In this document: positions 59,279-64,000 of the stretch, in pieces
How the letters are laid out: each line of letters begins with the position of its first letter
Position numbering within the stretch: the stretch's first letter is position 1
Source of the DNA: Anthoceros angustus
Lineage: Eukaryota; Streptophyta; Anthocerotopsida; Anthocerotales; Anthocerotaceae
Direction: 5' to 3'
DNA: 64,000 nucleotides
Assembly: GCA_010909165.1 (NCBI GenBank)
Contig: VJWM01000193.1
Location: 248,001-312,000, forward strand
Made by a program: the position numbers and the translations under genes
The notes under the pieces: model-generated
Database searches by the model: none
What the model was told of the DNA's origin: nothing
The model's input: only the letters and a program-made list of their open reading frames with translations

Positions 59279-59442
59279 TGTTAGAGGTAGAAACCTAACA
59301 TAGTTTATATATTTAATTACTTGACTATAGGTTAAGTAGGTAACCCAAGAGTCATAAACAATTTTGTATTTAAGGAGTCACTCTCCATCATTTGTTTGAT
59401 CAATGTTCATTATATACAAGCTCGCTTCCGCGATTTATAGCA
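59279..59442 (+). repeat. 5' LTR of the copia element (164 bp)
   Basis: Starts TGTTAGAGGTAGAAACCTAACA, itself a short inverted repeat, and ends TTTATAGCA directly before the PBS. TTTATATATTTAA at about 59305 may be its TATA box. There is no second LTR in the window to confirm the borders. Confidence 0.65.
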
Positions 59443-59454
59443 TGGTATCAGAGC
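59443..59454 (+). other. Primer-binding site, initiator tRNA-Met type
   Basis: TGGTATCAGAGC, complementary to the 3' end of plant initiator tRNA-Met and typical of plant copia elements, starts at the base after the LTR's CA. Confidence 0.92.
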
Positions 59455-59670
59455 ACGTAGGCTCTTCGATCCATATCTAGGCTGTCTATGTGATTAGATG
59501 CTGTACAAAGGATGAGATAGGGTTCTCAACGTAATCTGGTGTGCATTCTAGGATACACACTACACTATGTTGAATCACCTATCTCCTCTTCTGCATAGCA
59601 CAGTTAGCCTAGAGTTTATGGGACAACATTAAGTCAAAATCTCAATGTTGGTCCTACAAGTTAAGCAGGG

Positions 59671-59982
59671 ATGACGCGCAGGTCTAGAAACAGGTTTCAT
59701 GTTCCTTTCGTAAGGGAGTCCGTAGTTGATTTGCCTGCTGTCAGGAACAGACGCCTTGAAGATCCTCACAGGAGAATCCCTAGACGGAATCCACGCACTC
59801 CACCCTTCTCAATTGCGTCTAGGCAATTGGATCGTGCTGAGCATCTGGATCCGCGTCTTTGCAACTACCACGCAGCACAACGCATAAATCAGTCACAAGG
59901 ATTGGCATTGCGCCCAAGGAGTGAATACCTGTCAGATGCCGATGAGGATCTGATTTTGGATGATTCCTATTCTCGCTTTTGA
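59671..59982 (+). CDS. Leader ORF of the copia element, unknown product
   Basis: ATG 59671, MTRRSRNRFHVPFVRESVVD, 103 aa, Arg-rich, ending SEYLSDADEDLILDDSYSRF. It lies between PBS and gag, where copia elements rarely have an extra frame. Its acidic end resembles the start of the gag frame (GDSDSDSDVDEDLATEQ), so it may be a displaced or duplicated gag N-terminus. Confidence 0.4.
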   Translation: MTRRSRNRFHVPFVRESVVDLPAVRNRRLEDPHRRIPRRNPRTPPFSIASRQLDRAEHLDPRLCNYHAAQRINQSQGLALRPRSEYLSDADEDLILDDSYSRF

Positions 59983-60479
59983 ATATCGCCCGCGATACAG
60001 TGTTTAACGAGATCTCGATCTCACCGCAATTGACTCGGCATTGCAGAGATTCCCTTACGCGCCTTCAATCAAGCAACCGTGCGTGCATCGAGATAATCGC
60101 AAGGACTGCAAATTTCCTTAGAGTTCCGGAACAAGGACATTCAGCGGTTGCCCCCAATTCTGCACTTTGCAGGTGCGACACTGCGCCGTGAGCTGCGGCT
60201 CGTAGGCAGCTTGATCGCCCGCCAAGCGTTCGCATCGATTCCGCAGTGCTATCTTGTTCCTCCAGCATACAGCATGGCGGCGTCGCGGCAGCTCTCCGCC
60301 GACTTGACGGTAGCGGTACAGGTTGACGGTTGGTCTGGTTGGTCTTGGTTGACACCTGTCATGAAATCCAACGTGTCAGCAACTTTTCAGGTTAGGATGT
60401 ATCGGTTCATATCTAACCCTAAGTGCTTGGTGGTCGAAACGGTGTGTACCTTTTAGTTGATGTCGTTTCGTATTACCAC

Positions 60480-61220
60480 ATGTCTTTTGGTCTTCGCTCA
60501 TTGTTTGGTGATTCAGATTCAGACAGTGACGTAGACGAGGACTTAGCCACTGAGCAGACTTTCCTTCAGTCTCTGCAAGCCTTGTTTCCTGCATTGAATC
60601 CACCATCATATCTGTTAGTGCCTCCATCTGTCAGCATGGGGACAGTAGCCCAAGGTGGTAGTTTTACAGGCGAATTCAAAGAGAAAGACCGGTTTGACGG
60701 CAAGCCTGTGAACTACGAAAGCTGGCGGGCTCGAATGAAGGCTTACCTGAACGCTCGAGATTTGTGGGACTACGTGGATGGCTCCATCGCTAATCCTCAC
60801 AAAGTCCCAGCCACTGCTACTGTGCAGCCCACTGCGGATGAGATAGCTAAGTGGGATAAAGGAAACAAGGTGGCTTTCGCTGTTCTCCTGTCAGGCCTGG
60901 ATGCCACCACTGTGACAGAGGTCGAATTCCTGGAAACAGCTGAGGATATCTGGAATCAACTCAAAGATACTTACAAAGTTCAAAATGTGTGCACTTTGAT
61001 GACTGTTCGGAGTGACTTCCACTCCTTCCGGATGCGGGAAGGGGATCCTGTTGGTCCTGCTGTTACCAAGCTGAGGCTGCTGCGAGCTCAACTGTCTGCG
61101 CTAGGAGCCAAGATTAGCGAGGTTGAAATGGTGGCCCAACTGTTCACCGCCCTCCCTCCATCCTACCAGACCTTCATTTCGGATGTAATGCAGCACTTCG
61201 CCGCGGCGCTGCGTCGCTAA
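60480..61220 (+). CDS. Copia Gag polyprotein, interrupted near its end
   Basis: ATG 60480, MSFGLRSLFGDSDSDSDVDE. The capsid-like core shows FDGKPVNYESWRARMKAYLN, ARDLWDYVDGS, IAKWDKGNKVAFAVLLSGL, EDIWNQLKDTYKVQNV and MVAQLFTALPPSYQTFISDV, the pattern of the UBN2-type Gag of plant copia elements. At about 61210 the frame shifts, and the rest (LNSVVGALLQEEASRHK, then a Lys-rich stretch to 61389) continues in another frame. Farther on, SGHWERIGKK at about 61461-61490 marks a ruined CCHC knuckle. Confidence 0.8.
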   Translation: MSFGLRSLFGDSDSDSDVDEDLATEQTFLQSLQALFPALNPPSYLLVPPSVSMGTVAQGGSFTGEFKEKDRFDGKPVNYESWRARMKAYLNARDLWDYVDGSIANPHKVPATATVQPTADEIAKWDKGNKVAFAVLLSGLDATTVTEVEFLETAEDIWNQLKDTYKVQNVCTLMTVRSDFHSFRMREGDPVGPAVTKLRLLRAQLSALGAKISEVEMVAQLFTALPPSYQTFISDVMQHFAAALRR

Positions 61221-61609
61221 TCAACCTACGCCTCAACCTCAACTCTGTGGTCGGGGCTCTCCTGCAAGAGGAGGCCAGTAGACACAAGCCAGGTCAGAGC
61301 ACTCGCTCACGAGGTGAGAAGGTGTTATTTGCAGCCAAGGGCAAGTCGTTTGCGAAGGGAAGGGGGAAAGAAAAAAAGAAGACTAACTAGTGTGATGCCC
61401 TGAGGTTTCACGCCTCAACTCCCTCCAAAGAAACGATGTGGCACTTAATTGGTGTCGATTCTGGCCATTGGGAGCGGATCGGAAAAAAGGTGTGACCCAA
61501 AGAAGGAGCTTCGTCCGGAGGCACATGTTGCTGCCAAAGACAAGTCACCTACCTCTCACAAAAAGCAACACCATCTTGACTGGAAGCAGCGTCTTCCTCT
61601 TGATTTGTT

Positions 61610-62125
61610 CATCGCCTGTTCATAGACTCACTTACGTCTCATGTGTGTAACAACAAGGATTTGTTTGCTACACTTACCACAAGAGTGTCACCACAGTCAG
61701 TGTATGTGGGGGACGCAAGAGGCATAGATGTGCAGGGGGTGGGTACAGTATCAGTTACCTTGGCTAATGATGCTGAAATCCTTCTTGAGAATATCTTGTA
61801 TGTTCCTGCCATGTCCAAGAATTTGCTTTCTGTTCGTGCAGCCACTCAGTCTGGTCGCTATGGCTTTACATTTGAGCAGGGTCATTGTTGTCTTTATGAC
61901 CTGTCCAGATCTGGTACATGCATAGCAAGAGGTCAGTTGGTTGATGATTTGTATCAGCTTAACTTGGCTGCAGAACCAGAAGCATTTGTTACCTCTACTG
62001 TGTCTGAGGCTAACCTGTGGCATGCTAGGCTTGGGCATATAAACAGGGAGAAGTTGAATCTAATGTCGTTTCTAGACTGTTTTAGGGAAAAGCTTCCCTC
62101 TTGTTTCAAGCATCTACCCATCGCC
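61610..62125 (+). pseudogene. Copia protease remnant and GAG-pre-integrase segment
   Basis: The frame reads DSLTSHVCNNKDLFATL, VYVGDARGIDVQGVGTVSVT, ILLENILYVPAMSKNLLSVR, then a pre-integrase part with LWHARLGHINREKLNLMSF. Retroviral-type aspartic proteases need D-[ST]-G-[AT]. Here the position is D-S-L-T, so two residues are gone and activity would be lost. Integrase should follow but does not. Confidence 0.75.
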
Positions 62126-62187
62126 GCCTTGTGTTATGTCGAAACAAAAGGAACTTCCTTCAAGAATAAACAAGCAAATACAAAGTG

Positions 62188-63370
62188 TGTTAGAACTTGT
62201 TGTGGACTACGGACTTCTCGGGGGTTAGAAATTAGGTAGGGTTTTGTTTTTGTGGGAGCGAAGGATAAAATGAGGCGAAAAAGGGGAAATAAGCAGTTAG
62301 CATCTCGGACGGCACTGGAGTATACTCCGACCGGAGTGAGGAGCTCTAGGCCTACGACAAGGTAAGAAGATAAGTCCCACCCCGAGGACCTGACTCCAAA
62401 GAAGGGGTCCAGACCGACCCTGTGAGGGAAGACCTGACTCCAGAGGTCCGACCCCGAGTTCCAGAGGTCCTGAGGTCCAAACTGGGAGTGGGGAGAGCCA
62501 CCAACCCCAGCAGATCCAGCTTGAGGGCCCATCGCGCAGGGCCCGCCAGAGAGAGAAGAGGGAGGACGAGGAAGACTTGGTGGTGATCGCCGCCGCCGCC
62601 GGTGGCGCAGCACTGAAGAGGAAGGGGTCCTACCGCGATCATCCGATTGCGCCTGCAATGATGTGGCTTGGGCCGGTGCCAAGAAGGAATGAGGGCTATC
62701 CACCCCACCACCGACGGCGATAGGCGGAATAGGGAGGTAGTAGGCGGTGGTTAGGCACACCGAAATGGCCTCACCGTAATAGAGGTAATAAAGGCGCCGA
62801 CCTTCGCGTAGTATAAGAGGGCTAAGGCACCAATAAATCATCTTTCTTGGTGTTGATGCCGCTGCACCTTTGTGTCTTCTGCTAACGTGAGTCCCGAGTC
62901 ACCGAAAGGTGCACGGTACCCGGGAGATTGATCTGTGGTCCCGTGACGACCTAACGTGTTGTGGTGTGTGCAGGAAGGTGTGACCCGTGCTCGCGAGCCG
63001 CCCCAAAGACCGAACGACCGGAACGTGAGCCGAGGAACTCCGGAGGGCGCGGCAGAGTCTGACGAGAGGCCCGCGAACGAGGAGGTCCGCTGTAACCCGC
63101 TTTTAAGACCGATGAGTGTAGCGTGAGGGAGAGAGGAAAGGACCGAAGTGTGAGGACGAATGTGAACGATACGAGAACGGTCCTAAACGCTTGGCCATAC
63201 CGGCCTCAGACGGTGAACGCTAGAGTAGTTAGGAGTGTGCGTGAACGAGCGAAGTGAGGTAAGAATCACCAAAACGCGTAAACGGAGCCTATCATTCCTT
63301 TGGGAACGGACTTCTTCCTACAACGACACGGATTGTGGCGCTACCGCCGCTATCACGAAAGTCGCGCACA
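62188..63370 (+). repeat. Putative 5' LTR of a Ty3/gypsy element
   Basis: Begins TGTTAGAACTTGTTG and ends GTCGCGCACA just before a tRNA-Asp-type PBS. Inside, AGTATAAGAGGGC (about 62809) followed 25 bases later by AATAAATC is the TATA-then-polyadenylation order typical of LTRs. 62380-62480 has CCTGACTCCAGAGGTCC-type internal repeats. The 5' border is inferred from TG and from the end of copia similarity, and the other LTR lies outside the window. The 235-codon antisense frame across it is Arg/Ser-rich composition. Confidence 0.5.
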
Positions 63371-63373
63371 TTT

Positions 63374-63389
63374 TGGCGCCTGCCGGGAA
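63374..63389 (+). other. Primer-binding site, tRNA-Asp type (imperfect)
   Basis: TGGCGCCTGCCGGGAA. The usual plant gypsy PBS is TGGCGCCGTTGCCGGGGA. This copy lacks GT in the middle and one G, all at CG or CHG spots. It lies three bases after the LTR's CA. Confidence 0.65.
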
Positions 63390-64000
63390 TGAAATCGCTC
63401 GTACAGCCGGATGCGTGAGGACGGAGGTAGTTAAGGAAGAATTGCTAAGAGAGTCGGACGCCAGATCGCCGAGCGCCCGAGCGCAGTAACGTGAGAGACG
63501 AAGCTCGAGGCGAGGTCACGAACCGCGCAAGCGCGGTGGAATTGGATCGTGAGGAGGAAGCACGCAGGCGTGGCGCAAGAGGAGCGTTCTCTCCCCGCCG
63601 CGACGATGGCAACAACAACGACCAAACAAGTTTCTCTTTGGGAAGAAGGAGAGATGCGAAACCTTTGTTGAGGATTTCATCCCGAGCAACTTCAACGGAA
63701 GAAGGTCGGATGCGCCTAATCCAAATTGCTCCAAGGGTCCTTCGGGACAGCGCCTGGTACCGGGAAGTACCGACCACCCTAACGCCTCGCAACCTTCAAG
63801 ATCAAGGATGCCTTCGGAAAGATTCCGCAATCGATCAAGAAGGCCATCCCGTCCAAGCTTGAGAACCCAAAGAGGGGCAAGACGGAAAGTTGGGATCAGA
63901 CATCGAACGGTTCTATGCCCTCCGGATCGGCACCCCACCCACACCATGCAAAGTGCTGGTTCGCACTACCACCTAAGCCAATGGCTAAGCATGTGCCGTT
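63390..64000 (+). mobile_element. 5' internal part of the gypsy-like element, cut by the window end
   Basis: A plus frame at 63491-63862 (MRDEARGEVTNRASAVELDR, EEEARRRGARGAFSPRRDDG) and, in another frame, DAFGKIPQSIKKAIPSKLEN then PKRGKTESWDQTS look like a Gag N-terminal region split by indels. Enzymatic domains would lie beyond the window. Confidence 0.45.

Larger units (their letters stand above)
59279..62125 (+). mobile_element. 3'-truncated Ty1/copia retrotransposon
   Basis: Order of parts: a short 5' LTR (59279-59442), the PBS TGGTATCAGAGC, a 1-kb leader, gag, a protease remnant, and a GAG-pre-integrase segment with LWHARLGHINREKL at about 62019. After 62125 the similarity ends and a second element begins. 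Integrase, reverse transcriptase, RNase H and the 3' LTR are missing in this window. Frame breaks and the damaged protease site show that it is not autonomous. Confidence 0.85.

Noticed and set aside
62134-62841. 235-codon minus-strand frame
   Set aside because: Antisense across the putative gypsy LTR. It is Arg/Ser/Pro-rich from GC content, with no motif.

Overview
The window looks like nuclear DNA of a land plant, probably a spore-bearing one (fern-like; this is inference). The evidence is spliced genes with GT..AG introns, an intronless PLS-class PPR gene built from near-identical modules, a PHO2-type ubiquitin E2 family, CACTA, copia and gypsy transposons with plant-type primer sites, and much satellite DNA. 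There is no bacterial-style operon structure.

Layout. 0-5.3 kb: the 3' end of a coiled-coil gene remnant, then a complete non-autonomous CACTA element (413-2679, TGT target duplication) holding a minisatellite. 5.3-21 kb is the gene island. It holds a minus-strand ZCCHC8-type zinc-knuckle/PSP gene (6 exons) head-to-head with a plus-strand organellar PrmC/HemK methyltransferase, an 837-aa PPR protein, a TMEM115-type Golgi rhomboid-like protein (8 exons), and a two-exon membrane-anchored coiled-coil protein of unknown function. For the ZCCHC8, TMEM115 and coiled-coil genes I rebuilt exon phases and they close without errors. PrmC shows two single-base frame breaks.

22.9-44.1 kb is one large tandem array. 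The left part has 1.1-1.4 kb units carrying only 3' scraps of an E2 gene. The right part has four 3.9-kb units, each with an entire intronless minus-strand gene of the PHO2/UBC24-UBE2O family (start and stop conserved, catalytic Cys present), plus a fifth unit cut off at 44107. Copies are almost identical except at CG/CHG-rich spots, where bases are gained or lost. I suspect read errors at methylated cytosines, so the apparent frameshifts may not be real. The spacers are 5' to the genes. They carry a triplicated TATA-containing module, an internally deleted E2 fragment, and a motif resembling the seed half of a miR399 target.

44.1-59.2 kb is repeat-rich and poor in recognisable genes: a GSLGA-coding minisatellite with CTG tracts, two pairs of diverged duplicated blocks, a RING-like fragment, a (CCTACAA)n heptamer satellite, a roughly 60-bp minisatellite and a long polypyrimidine tract. 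59.3-62.1 kb is a 3'-truncated copia element (LTR, iMet PBS, gag, protease remnant, GAG-pre-integrase). 62.2 kb to the end is the 5' LTR, tRNA-Asp-type PBS and start of a gypsy-like element running off the window.
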